NCBI GenBank assembly: GCA_018265615.1 | Contig: JABLYX010000035.1 | Coordinates: 1 to 51,074 of the forward strand | DNA: 51,074 nucleotides | From: Lentisphaeria bacterium | GTDB lineage: Bacteria > Verrucomicrobiota > Lentisphaeria > Victivallales > Victivallaceae | Direction of reading: 5' to 3' | Program-made: the position numbers and the translations under genes | The notes under the pieces: generated by a model | The model's input: only the letters and a program-made list of their open reading frames with translations | The model's database searches: none | Told to the model about the DNA's origin: nothing | Shown here: positions 19,101-26,986 of the stretch, one piece after another | Position numbering within the stretch: position 1 is the stretch's first letter | Layout of the letters: every line of letters begins with the position of its first letter

Positions 19101-20279
19101 ATGAATTGGGCACCGGTGATTGAGCGGTATGAGAACGAGCTGACGCGGAACGTGGTTCCGTTCTGGCGGAACAACTGCGTGGATGCAGAGTGCGGCGGAT
19201 ATTTCACAATGCTGGACCGGGATGGTTCGGTATACGACACGACGAAGTACATGTGGATGCAGTGGCGGATCGTCTATATGTTTGCGGAGCTGTACCGCGG
19301 CCGGTTCGGAGAGGGACACCCGGAGTATCTGCAGATCGCCCGGGACGGTTTCGATTTTCTGTACGAGCACGGCCGCACCGCGGACGGCAGCTACTATTTT
19401 GCGCTGAACCGGCAGGGAGTTCCGGCCATGGCGCCGTACAGCATCTTTTCCGACTGCTTTGCCGCGATGGGGGCGGCCGCGCTGTTCGCGGCGACCGGGG
19501 AAGAGCAGTACCGTGCCGAGGCGCGTTCGGCGATGCAGAGCTACATTAGCCGCCTGGACAACCCGAAGGGGCAGTGGAACAAGCTGCTTGCGGGGACTCC
19601 GAAGCGGCTGAGCCTCGGATCGTACATGATCCTGGCGAACCTCGGCTGTGTGATGAAGGAGTGCCTCGCGAGCGATGAGTTCGACGCGGAGACCGACCGC
19701 GCCGTGCGGACCGTCATGCGCCTCTTTCACCACCCGGAGCTGAAAGTGCTTTTCGAGAATGTGAATCCGGACGGAACATTTGACCTCGAAAGCAGCGAGG
19801 GGCGCTTCGTGAATCCGGGCCACGGCCTCGAATCGATGTGGTTCGTCCTGCAGTACGCGGAGCGCATCGGCGATGACGCGCTGATCCGGGAGGCGTGTGA
19901 TTATGTGGATGAGCTGTTCCGGTTCGGAACCGACCCGGTCTACGGCGGAATCTACTACTTCATGGATGCGCTCGGCAAACCGCACCCCGAGCTCCAGCAC
20001 GACATGAAGCTCTGGTGGCCGCACAATGAGGCGACGATCGCGGCGCTCTATGCCTACAAGCTCAGCGGAGAGGAGAGGTTCCTTGAACACTTCAAAACGG
20101 TTGACGGCTGGATGTGGAGCCATTTCCCTGATCCGGAATACGGCGAATGGTTCGCATATCTCGACCGCCGCGGCGAACCGAACAACATGCTCAAGGGCGG
20201 AAAGTGGAAGACCTTTTTCCACCTGCCGCGTTGCCTCATGAAGTCCTCGGAGCTGATGCACGCCGTCAGTCGGCGGTAG
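19101..20279 (+). CDS. AGE-family epimerase/isomerase
   Basis: A 392-residue (alpha/alpha)6-barrel enzyme. Landmarks of N-acylglucosamine/mannose epimerases are present: ECGGYFTMLDRDG at residues 31-43, the 'TTKYMWMQWRIVYMF' helix, SIFSDCFAAMG, PGHGLESMWF with a catalytic-type His, and the late 'WWPHNEATIAALYAY' helix with the second His. These enzymes convert N-acetylglucosamine to N-acetylmannosamine, or glucose-ended disaccharides to mannose-ended ones; sequence alone does not choose between them. Not linked to sialic-acid catabolic genes here. AAGGAG ribosome site. The 3' end overlaps the convergent LolA-like gene by 14 bases. Confidence 0.9.
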   Translation: MNWAPVIERYENELTRNVVPFWRNNCVDAECGGYFTMLDRDGSVYDTTKYMWMQWRIVYMFAELYRGRFGEGHPEYLQIARDGFDFLYEHGRTADGSYYFALNRQGVPAMAPYSIFSDCFAAMGAAALFAATGEEQYRAEARSAMQSYISRLDNPKGQWNKLLAGTPKRLSLGSYMILANLGCVMKECLASDEFDAETDRAVRTVMRLFHHPELKVLFENVNPDGTFDLESSEGRFVNPGHGLESMWFVLQYAERIGDDALIREACDYVDELFRFGTDPVYGGIYYFMDALGKPHPELQHDMKLWWPHNEATIAALYAYKLSGEERFLEHFKTVDGWMWSHFPDPEYGEWFAYLDRRGEPNNMLKGGKWKTFFHLPRCLMKSSELMHAVSRR

Positions 20280-20922
20280 AAGCCGGGTCCGCGGGGATCT
20301 GAAAGAGGGCGTCGGAGAGGGGGAGGTTCCACTCGATTTCATCGACCCTGTATTCAGCGCCGTCGATCAGGAGGCGGCCGGGAATCCGGCGGTCGCTTTC
20401 CCGGCGGAACTCCGACGGTTGGAAGCGGCGGGTTGTCCCGTCGCGCAGGATCGTCACTGATTCGATGAGCCCGGAGGCGCTGTCCACGACAATCAGGGCG
20501 GTGGTCAGGTAGCGGTCGCGGCGCCCCAGCAATGTGTAAAGCGTACCGGCTTCCGGCCGAGGAAACAGCTTCAGGTTCCCGAACAGCTCCGGCGCTGGGC
20601 GGAGAGCAAAAAGGAGTTGGAAGATCCATGTATCGTCATTTCCACCAACCATCCCGTTGTTCCAGCAGCGTTTGCCGTCGAAAATGACGGATGGTTTTCC
20701 GTCACTTTTCAACAGGCTCATTCCGCCTTTGCGCAGGTATTCCAGTTGCGGTTTGCCGGAGAGGATGATCCGGGCCGAGCTGATCGGCTTCGCATCCGCG
20801 CTGCGGGTGGAGGAGTAAAGCTTCGCCAGCAGCTCGTTCCGGGTCGGAGGAGCTGCATCGGCGCCGCCTGCGAAAAATAGCGGCGCCATCGCCGAAAACA
20901 GGATGAACCGCCATTTTTTCAT
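20266..20922 (-). CDS. Periplasmic LolA-like protein
   Basis: A 218-residue exported protein with a Sec signal peptide cut near ADA-APP (residue 23). The body has the spacing of LolA/LolB-like half-barrels: an early 'ARIILSGKPQLEYLRKGGM', a DGKRCWN turn near residue 82, then VVDSASGLIESVTIL and a closing 'YRVDEIEWNLPLSDALFQIP', which resembles the LolA ending '..P.D..F.f..P'. The match is by pattern only, so a lipid- or lipoprotein-carrier role is a guess. It starts 14 bases after aroA and may be the third gene of the ilvB-aroA unit. Confidence 0.6.
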   Translation of the reverse strand: MKKWRFILFSAMAPLFFAGGADAAPPTRNELLAKLYSSTRSADAKPISSARIILSGKPQLEYLRKGGMSLLKSDGKPSVIFDGKRCWNNGMVGGNDDTWIFQLLFALRPAPELFGNLKLFPRPEAGTLYTLLGRRDRYLTTALIVVDSASGLIESVTILRDGTTRRFQPSEFRRESDRRIPGRLLIDGAEYRVDEIEWNLPLSDALFQIPADPASTAD

Positions 20923-20936
20923 TTCTGCATAACCCG

Positions 20937-22205
20937 TTACAGTATCGTGAAGTCGGCTCCGATATTCCGGAAATCACGGATGAAATCCGGATAAGTGACG
21001 GATGCCGCTTCCGCCCCGTTGATGACCGTCTCTCCTTCGGCTGCGAGTCCGGCAACGGCCAGCGCCATCGCGATGCGGTGGTCCGCGAAGCTCGAAACTT
21101 CCGCTCCGTGGAGCGAACCGCCCCGGATCACCATGCCGTCCGGCAGCTCTTCGATGTCGGCCCCCATTTTCGTGAGTTCGGAGGCCATGACCGCGATCCG
21201 GTCGGTCTCCTTGACGCGCGCCTGCGGAACGTTCAGCAGCCGGGTCTCCCCCTCCGCCAGCGCCGCGGCGACCGCCATGGCCGGCAGTGCGTCCGGCGTT
21301 TCGTTCATGTCGATCACACACCCCTTCAGCCTGCCGCCGGCCGGTTCGACCGTCAGCTCGGCGCCATGCTCGATCCGGGCACCCATCCGCTCCAGGTAGC
21401 CGAATACTTTCTTGTCGCCCTGCGCGTCGGTGAAATCGAGGTTCCGGATCACGACGCCGTCTCCGGCCAGGGCCGCCGCGCAGAGCGGGAACGCCGCCGT
21501 CGAAAAATCCGCCGGAATGACCCTGTGGAACGCCGGAATCGCCTGTCCACCCGGAATGCGCCAGTGCAGCATGTCTTCGCTTTTCTCATAGCGGATGCCG
21601 AACGAGTCGAGCCATGCGAGCGTGATGCCGATATACGGTTTCTCATGCAGGAAATCGAGATCGACCGTCGAATCCTCCGCCAGCGTCGGCAGCATGAAAA
21701 GCAGCGAAGTCAGGAACTGCGACGTTGTACCGTCCACCCGGGTCGCGCCGCCCGAGAGCGGCCCCTCGACCGTGAACGGGCATTTGCCGTTGGCGGACTC
21801 GATTTTACAGCCGAGCGGCGCAAGCGCGTCGAACAGCCCGGCCATGAGGCGGGTCCGCAAGCTCTCATCGCCGTCGAAACGGATCGGGAAATCCTGTTTC
21901 GCGCAGAAGCCGGTCAGCATCCGCATGCCGGTTCCGGAGTTGCCGAGGTCGAGTGTGCGGCCCGGATCGGAGAATACGCCGCCGGTTCCGGTGATTTCCC
22001 AGAAACCGTCGCCCTCCGTCACCTTTGCGCCGAGTGTTTTCGCGGCTTCGAGGGTCGAACGGGTGTCGGCGGACTCCAGCGGCGCGATCAGCGTACTCGT
22101 GCCGTTTGCGGCGAGTGCTGCCGTGATTCCGCGGATCGTATGTGATTTCGAGCCGGTCACCGCGATTTCGCCGCGGATCCGGGAGGGCCTGACCAGAAGC
22201 TTCAT
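20937..22205 (-). CDS. aroA: 3-phosphoshikimate 1-carboxyvinyltransferase (EPSP synthase)
   Basis: A 422-residue enzyme joining shikimate-3-phosphate and phosphoenolpyruvate, step six of the shikimate pathway. All landmarks are in place: GSKSHT with Lys20, LGNSGTGMR (87-95), TSQFLTSLLF (161-170), catalytic Asp305 in ETPDALP, Lys332/Glu333 in VKETDR, and ADHRIAM (374-380). Length is normal (about 425). It starts 6 bases after the ilvB stop. No other aromatic pathway gene is in the window. Confidence 0.96.
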   Translation of the reverse strand: MKLLVRPSRIRGEIAVTGSKSHTIRGITAALAANGTSTLIAPLESADTRSTLEAAKTLGAKVTEGDGFWEITGTGGVFSDPGRTLDLGNSGTGMRMLTGFCAKQDFPIRFDGDESLRTRLMAGLFDALAPLGCKIESANGKCPFTVEGPLSGGATRVDGTTSQFLTSLLFMLPTLAEDSTVDLDFLHEKPYIGITLAWLDSFGIRYEKSEDMLHWRIPGGQAIPAFHRVIPADFSTAAFPLCAAALAGDGVVIRNLDFTDAQGDKKVFGYLERMGARIEHGAELTVEPAGGRLKGCVIDMNETPDALPAMAVAAALAEGETRLLNVPQARVKETDRIAVMASELTKMGADIEELPDGMVIRGGSLHGAEVSSFADHRIAMALAVAGLAAEGETVINGAEAASVTYPDFIRDFRNIGADFTIL

Positions 22206-22211
22206 GAGCCG

Positions 22212-23975
22212 TCACTCCATGATGATGGTCGTATAGTCGCCGCCGGGAGGAATCATCGGCAGGACGTGTTCGTCGTAGCCGGTGTAAATGTCGAGCAGGA
22301 AAGGCCCGTCGCAGGCGAGCATCTCCTCGATGGCCGGCGCAAGCTCCTCGCGGGTGAACACCCGGCGGCCCGGAATCCCGTAACCCGACGCGATCGTGAC
22401 GAAGTCGGGATACGGCTGCCCGGTGCAGATCGTGCCGTCGCAGCCGTCGCAATGTTTGTTTTCGCTCCTGCCGTTCGCGCCCTTGCAGCGGCCGAGGACC
22501 GTGTTGCCGCGGTTGTAGTCGTAGAAGCGGTCCTCCCACTGCGCGACCATGCCGAGGTGCTGGTTGTTCAGGATGATCATTTTGACGCCGATCTCCTCGA
22601 CGAACAGCGTTCCGAGTTCCTGAATGTTCATCTGGAAGCTGCCGTCGCCGTCGATGTTGATGACGGTCTTTTCCGGGCAGGCGACCTTGGCGCCCATCGC
22701 GGCCGGGAGGCCGAATCCCATCGCGCCGAGTCCGCCGGAGGTCAGAAGCTGGCGCGGGAAGCTGTAGTCGTAATACTGCGCCGCCCACATCTGGTGCTGG
22801 CCGACGCCCGGGACGATGACCGCTTTGCCGTCCGTGAGGCGCGAGAGCTCCTGCATGACGAACTGGGGCTGCACGTGATCCGGCTTGGCCTTGTAACTGT
22901 TGTACGGATATTTCGCCTTCCAGTCCGCGATTCGGGCGAACCAGTCGGCGTACTCCCGGTGCAGCGGCTTCTCATTCAGCGCGAGAAGCACGTCTTTGAT
23001 GTTTGCGACGATGCCGAGGTCGGCGGGCTTGTTCTTGTTGATTTCGGAGTCGTCGACGTCGACGTGGACGATCTTCGCGCGGGTCGCGAACCTCTGCGGG
23101 TTGCCGGTCACTCGGTCGTCGAAGCGCGCGCCGAACGCGAGCAGCAGGTCGCATTCGTTCGCGGCGTAGTTGCCGAAGACCGAGCCGTGCATGCCGAGCC
23201 AGCGCAGCGAAAGCGGGTGCTTCTCCGGAATCGCGCCGATGCCCATCAGCGTGGTCACGACCGGGATGTTGTAACTCTCCGCGAACTTCAGGAGCTCGGC
23301 GGAGGCTCCCGCCGTGATGATGCCGCCGCCCGCATAGATGCAGGGGCGCTTTGACGCGGCGATCATCGCTTTGATCTTTTCCGCGTCGGCCGGGTTGAAA
23401 ACCGGCTCCGGGTGATAGTAGTTCAGCTCGACCGGCACATCGAAATTGAATTCGACGCGCTGCTGCTGGATGTTCTTCGGGATGTCGACCACAACCGGGC
23501 CGGGGCGGCCCGATGCGGCGATGTAGAACGCCTCCTTCATGACCTGCGGGATATCCTTTGCGTCGAGCACGAGAAAGCTGTGCTTCACGATCGGGCGGGT
23601 CACGCCGATGATGTCGGTCTCCTGGAAGACGTTTTTGCCGATCATCGAGCTCGGAACCTGGCCGGTGATGAAGACGGTCGGAATCGAGTCCATATAGGCG
23701 TCCGCGATGCCGGAGACGAGGTTCGTCGCACCGGGGCCGCTCGTGGCCATGCAGACGCCGACTTTGCCCGAAATGCGGGCGTAGCCGCCGGCGGCGAAAG
23801 CGCCGCCCTGCTCATGGCGCGGCAGGACCACGCGCATCTTCGACTTCGAGAGCGCCTGATGCAGCTCGATCGCCTGCCCGCCCGGATACGCGAAAACGAC
23901 GTCAACCCCGAGAAGCTCCAAGCATTTGATCGTGATTTCACTGCCTTTCAAGAGGTTGCCCGTCTGTGTTTCCAT
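22212..23975 (-). CDS. ilvB: Acetolactate synthase large subunit with a cysteine-rich insertion
   Basis: A 587-residue thiamine-diphosphate enzyme that condenses two pyruvates (or pyruvate and 2-oxobutyrate) in branched-chain amino acid synthesis. Catalytic Glu55 (HEQGG), the FAD-region and the cofactor motif GDGSFQMN...NN (443-471) are normal. Between GMVAQWEDRFYD and YPDFV, where family members have a short loop, it carries about 24 extra residues (496-519) with four Cys at 497, 509, 512 and 517. No regulatory small subunit (ilvN) or ilvC is nearby. It leads the unit ilvB-aroA, and its 5' leader holds a small open frame. Confidence 0.95.
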   Translation of the reverse strand: METQTGNLLKGSEITIKCLELLGVDVVFAYPGGQAIELHQALSKSKMRVVLPRHEQGGAFAAGGYARISGKVGVCMATSGPGATNLVSGIADAYMDSIPTVFITGQVPSSMIGKNVFQETDIIGVTRPIVKHSFLVLDAKDIPQVMKEAFYIAASGRPGPVVVDIPKNIQQQRVEFNFDVPVELNYYHPEPVFNPADAEKIKAMIAASKRPCIYAGGGIITAGASAELLKFAESYNIPVVTTLMGIGAIPEKHPLSLRWLGMHGSVFGNYAANECDLLLAFGARFDDRVTGNPQRFATRAKIVHVDVDDSEINKNKPADLGIVANIKDVLLALNEKPLHREYADWFARIADWKAKYPYNSYKAKPDHVQPQFVMQELSRLTDGKAVIVPGVGQHQMWAAQYYDYSFPRQLLTSGGLGAMGFGLPAAMGAKVACPEKTVINIDGDGSFQMNIQELGTLFVEEIGVKMIILNNQHLGMVAQWEDRFYDYNRGNTVLGRCKGANGRSENKHCDGCDGTICTGQPYPDFVTIASGYGIPGRRVFTREELAPAIEEMLACDGPFLLDIYTGYDEHVLPMIPPGGDYTTIIME

Positions 23976-23980
23976 TCGTT

Positions 23981-24043
23981 TTATTTCCTTAAACTGTAAT
24001 GATTTCTCCGGACGAAGCGCGGCAAGGTCCGGGAATTCTGCAT
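23981..24043 (-). CDS. Small open frame in the ilvB leader (candidate leader peptide)
   Basis: A 20-codon frame starts at an ATG with a strong GGAGGGG 4 bases upstream and ends in TAA 5 bases before the ilvB ATG, so that its stop overlaps the ilvB ribosome site. The peptide begins MQNSRTLPRF and is basic, with two Leu and one Val, so it is not rich in the pathway's products. A 6-bp hairpin (24008-24013 with 24027-24032) lies inside it. It could couple translation to ilvB; it may also be a chance frame. Confidence 0.4.
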   Translation of the reverse strand: MQNSRTLPRFVRRNHYSLRK

Positions 24044-24075
24044 TTCCCCTCCGGCTCCGGTTCAGTCAGTCGGTA

Positions 24076-24104
24076 AATATACCGCTCTTTCCGGCAAAAA
24101 TCAA
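24076..24104 (-). promoter_or_regulatory. ilvB promoter
   Basis: Minus strand TTGATT (24099-24104), 17-bp spacer, TATATT (24076-24081). Transcription would begin near 24069, giving a leader of about 95 nt. Confidence 0.6.
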
Positions 24105-24113
24105 ATTATCTCA

Positions 24114-24141
24114 TTGAAAAACAGGGATGTTGGACTATATT
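24114..24141 (+). promoter_or_regulatory. Promoter of the L,D-transpeptidase unit
   Basis: Plus strand TTGAAA (24114-24119), 16-bp spacer, TATATT (24136-24141). Divergent from the ilvB promoter, with 9 bp between the two -35 elements. Confidence 0.5.
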
Positions 24142-24190
24142 ATTCCTGTTTCGCTGTGGCGTTCATGAAACCGGAGGGACGGAATCGGGT

Positions 24191-25429
24191 ATGGCAAAGA
24201 TCGATTATGAATTCGATCAGGGGGATAACGGGAAGAGCAGGGCGGGGATCTACCTGCGTCTTGTCGCGATCTTTCTTGTCGTCGCCGGGCTGACCTGCGG
24301 AGTGATCTACCTTCTGGTTCCGAAGTCCGAAGCGGATTCCGCCGCCGGGAGCGCGGGGAATGCCCCGACGGAGGGCGTCATCCGGCCCCCTGTCGAAGGA
24401 GAAGCCGGGGAAGGCGGATCAGCCGTTGTTTCGCCCGGGGCGGTGGCTGAATTGCCGGAAACTCCCGGCCCGCAGCCGGCCGATCCCCGCGCGACTGTGC
24501 CGGAGGAGGAGACGGAGAATGAAGAACCGAAGGCCCCCGAGCCGATTTCGCCGCCGGAGAACGCGACGCTTGTTCCCGAGAAAGGCAAGCCCTGGGTCGG
24601 CGACCCGATCATCGACCGTCCGGACGTTCCGCAAACCGATATCCCGGCCGATGTGAAGCCGTCGCTCGACGCGGAGTTCAATCAGGCGGAAAAAAGCCTG
24701 GCTGAAAAGAATTACCTCTATGCCGCCGGAGTCGCCCGGAGTATCCTCTCCAACAGTTCGGTCATCCCGTTCTCCTCCGAATGGCGGCAGGCGGCTGCGT
24801 TGCTCACCGAAGCGGATCTGGCCTCGTTCGACGCCGGGGAACGGGTTGAAAAATACACGCTGGTTCATCCGGTGAAGCCGGGGGAGAGCTACAGCGCCCT
24901 CGCCGCGAAGTACGGGACGACCATCGAAGCGATCAAGCACCTGAACGGGATTCCCGCCGACAATAATGTTCTGCGGCTCGGCCGGCGGCTGCTGATCTAC
25001 CCGGGGCCGTGGAGAATCGTGGTTCGCAAAGGGCCGCGGCTGCTCGAGCTTTACAATTGCAGCCGGCAGGCCGGACAGACCTCCGACCGGCTCTATGCGG
25101 TCTTCGACGTCGGCCTCGGGCGGCTCGGCAAGACGCCCGCCGCGAGCTTCGTCATTTCGAGCAAGCTCAGGAACCCCGACTGGTATTCGCCGGAGGGCGG
25201 AGTCGTCAAGTACGGCGACCCGGACAATCCGCTCGGCAACTATTTCCTCAAGCTTGCCCCGACCGGCTCGCCGGACCGGCCGCTGATCGGTTACGGGATC
25301 CACGGTACGCAGGACGAATCGGATATCACCCGTTCGCTCAGCAACGGCTGCATCCGCATGCGCGATGCGGACGTCTCCAGACTGTACGTCATCGTTCCGG
25401 CCAGGACGCCGGTTGAGATTGTCGAATAA
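24191..25429 (+). CDS. LysM-containing L,D-transpeptidase (YkuD)
   Basis: A 412-residue membrane-anchored cell-wall enzyme. A short cytoplasmic head and a membrane helix (22-44) lead to a Pro/Glu-rich linker (50-155), a helical part (160-220), a LysM peptidoglycan-binding domain (222-269, with GESYSALAAKYGTTIEAIKHLN) and a YkuD catalytic domain (280-412). The catalytic His371 (GIHGTQ) and nucleophile Cys387 (SNGCIRM) are both present; the usual HGC is NGC here. It makes 3-3 peptide cross-links or attaches proteins to peptidoglycan. Leads a run with accA, a GNAT gene and an AmpG-like transporter, 30 bases or less apart. Confidence 0.93.
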   Translation: MAKIDYEFDQGDNGKSRAGIYLRLVAIFLVVAGLTCGVIYLLVPKSEADSAAGSAGNAPTEGVIRPPVEGEAGEGGSAVVSPGAVAELPETPGPQPADPRATVPEEETENEEPKAPEPISPPENATLVPEKGKPWVGDPIIDRPDVPQTDIPADVKPSLDAEFNQAEKSLAEKNYLYAAGVARSILSNSSVIPFSSEWRQAAALLTEADLASFDAGERVEKYTLVHPVKPGESYSALAAKYGTTIEAIKHLNGIPADNNVLRLGRRLLIYPGPWRIVVRKGPRLLELYNCSRQAGQTSDRLYAVFDVGLGRLGKTPAASFVISSKLRNPDWYSPEGGVVKYGDPDNPLGNYFLKLAPTGSPDRPLIGYGIHGTQDESDITRSLSNGCIRMRDADVSRLYVIVPARTPVEIVE

Positions 25430-25459
25430 ATACTTACCACGCAAGGGAGTTCATCAATT

Positions 25460-26482
25460 ATGCCGGAAATCCATCTGGAATTCGAGAAGCCGCTCGTCGA
25501 ACTGCGCAAGAAGCTCCAGGAGCTTCAGGAGCTTTCCGAGACCAACAAGGTCGATCTTTCCGCGGAGATCAGTTCTCTGACCGGGCGCATGAACGAAACG
25601 ATGAAGGAAATCTACAGCAAGCTTACGCCGTGGCAGCGGGTTCAGCTTGCGCGTCATCCGGAGCGACCCTATACGCTCGATTATATCGAGCACATTTTCA
25701 CGAATTTCATCGAGCTCTCCGGCGACCGCCGGTTCCGCGACGACAAGGCGGTCGTCGGCGGCTTCGCGAAGTTCCAGGGCAAGCCGGTCATGGTGATCGG
25801 CACCCAGAAGGGGCGCGACATGAAGTCCAACGTCTACCGCAACTTCGGCTGGCCCAGCCCGGAGGGATACCGCAAGGCGATGCGGCTCATGCAGCTCGCC
25901 GACAAGGCGGAGGTTCCGATCGTCACGCTTGTCGACACCCCGGGAGCGTTCCCCGGCATTTCGAGCGAAGAGCGCCATATTGCGGAGGCGATCGCGGTGA
26001 ATCTGCGCGACATGTTTGCGCTACGCGTCCCGGTCATCTCCGTCATCATCGGTGAAGGCGGCTCCGGCGGTGCGATCGGCATCGGCGTCGGCAACCGGAT
26101 CCTCATCATGGAGAACGCCTATTACTCGGTCATCACGCCGGAGGGATGCGCCGCGATCCTCTGGAAGGACCGCAAGTTTGCGCCGCAGGCGGCCGATGCG
26201 CTGCAGTTGACGGCGGAGAAGCTGCTTGAGCTCGGCATCGCGGACGGCATCATTCCGGAGCCGTTCGGCGGCGCCCAGCGCGACCACGTGCAGGCGGCGA
26301 AGCTGTTGGGCGAGGCGCTGGCGAAACAGCTCTCCGAGCTGCGTAAGCTTTCGGGCAGCAAACTGCGTGAGCAGCGCTACGAAAAATTCCGGGCGATGGG
26401 TAAATTCACCGAAATTCCGCCTCTTCCGGAAGCCTGCGAAGAGGCGCCGGAAAGCGGGGCAGCAGAAGAGGCCGCCGAGTGA
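25460..26482 (+). CDS. accA: Acetyl-CoA carboxylase carboxyltransferase subunit alpha
   Basis: A 340-residue subunit that, with AccD, moves the carboxyl group from biotin to acetyl-CoA to give malonyl-CoA for fatty acid synthesis. The N-terminal helix (LEFEKPLVELRKKLQELQEL) and the crotonase-like core with VTLVDTPGAFPG, GEGGSGGAIGIGVG and 'SVITPEGCAAILWKD' are all intact. Length is slightly above the usual 315-325 because of an Ala/Glu-rich tail. accB, accC and accD are not in the window. Its stop overlaps the GTG of the next gene. Confidence 0.96.
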   Translation: MPEIHLEFEKPLVELRKKLQELQELSETNKVDLSAEISSLTGRMNETMKEIYSKLTPWQRVQLARHPERPYTLDYIEHIFTNFIELSGDRRFRDDKAVVGGFAKFQGKPVMVIGTQKGRDMKSNVYRNFGWPSPEGYRKAMRLMQLADKAEVPIVTLVDTPGAFPGISSEERHIAEAIAVNLRDMFALRVPVISVIIGEGGSGGAIGIGVGNRILIMENAYYSVITPEGCAAILWKDRKFAPQAADALQLTAEKLLELGIADGIIPEPFGGAQRDHVQAAKLLGEALAKQLSELRKLSGSKLREQRYEKFRAMGKFTEIPPLPEACEEAPESGAAEEAAE

Positions 26483-26964
26483 AGAATCTTTTGACGGTCC
26501 GCGAAGCAGTCGAGACCGACGTCAAAAAAATCCATGAGCTTCTGACGATCTACTCCGAGAAGGCGATTGTGCTTGCGCGCAGCGAGGAGGATATCCGCTT
26601 CTATCTCGGCAATTTTCTGGTGGCCGAGGTGGGCGGTGTTGTCCGCGGCTGCGCTGCCGCGCGCGACTTCGGCAACGATCTGCTCGAGGTGCGTTCCATG
26701 GTGGTCGAGCCCGGATTCCAGGGGAAAGGGATCGGCCGTGCGATGGTGGAGGCCCTGATTGCGGGGCTTCGGGTCAGGCGGAAGAAATTCCGTCTGTTTT
26801 CGCTGACCTATCAGGTCGAGTTTTTCAAGGCGCTCGGCTTCAAGACCGTGGACCGCAATCTGTTTCCGGAGAAAATCTGGAGCGACTGCGCGAAGTGTCC
26901 GAAGAACGACTGCTGCGACGAAACCGCGATGCTGATCGAATATTCATCCGAAGACGGCGCATAG
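26479..26964 (+). CDS. GNAT acetyltransferase, ArgA-like (N-acetylglutamate synthase type)
   Basis: A 161-residue GNAT enzyme starting at GTG, in the GTGA overlap with accA. It has the short-ArgA pattern: VREAVETDVKKIHELL, then 'LLEVRSMVVEPGFQGKGIGRAMV' with the acetyl-CoA loop QGKGIGR, and near the end FFKALGF followed by a Cys-rich piece (WSDCAKCPKNDCCDETAML). The W-x-x-C-x-x-C ending is known from stand-alone N-acetylglutamate synthases such as those of Geobacter-like bacteria. The first step of arginine synthesis is therefore the best guess, but no arg genes are near. Confidence 0.78.
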   Translation: MKNLLTVREAVETDVKKIHELLTIYSEKAIVLARSEEDIRFYLGNFLVAEVGGVVRGCAAARDFGNDLLEVRSMVVEPGFQGKGIGRAMVEALIAGLRVRRKKFRLFSLTYQVEFFKALGFKTVDRNLFPEKIWSDCAKCPKNDCCDETAMLIEYSSEDGA

Positions 26965-26986
26965 CATTTTTGCGCGCGGCGGCGCT

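Noticed and set aside
22205..22212. Expectation of an ilvN small subunit after ilvB
   Set aside because: The next gene starts 6 bases away and is a complete aroA; no ACT-domain protein is encoded nearby.
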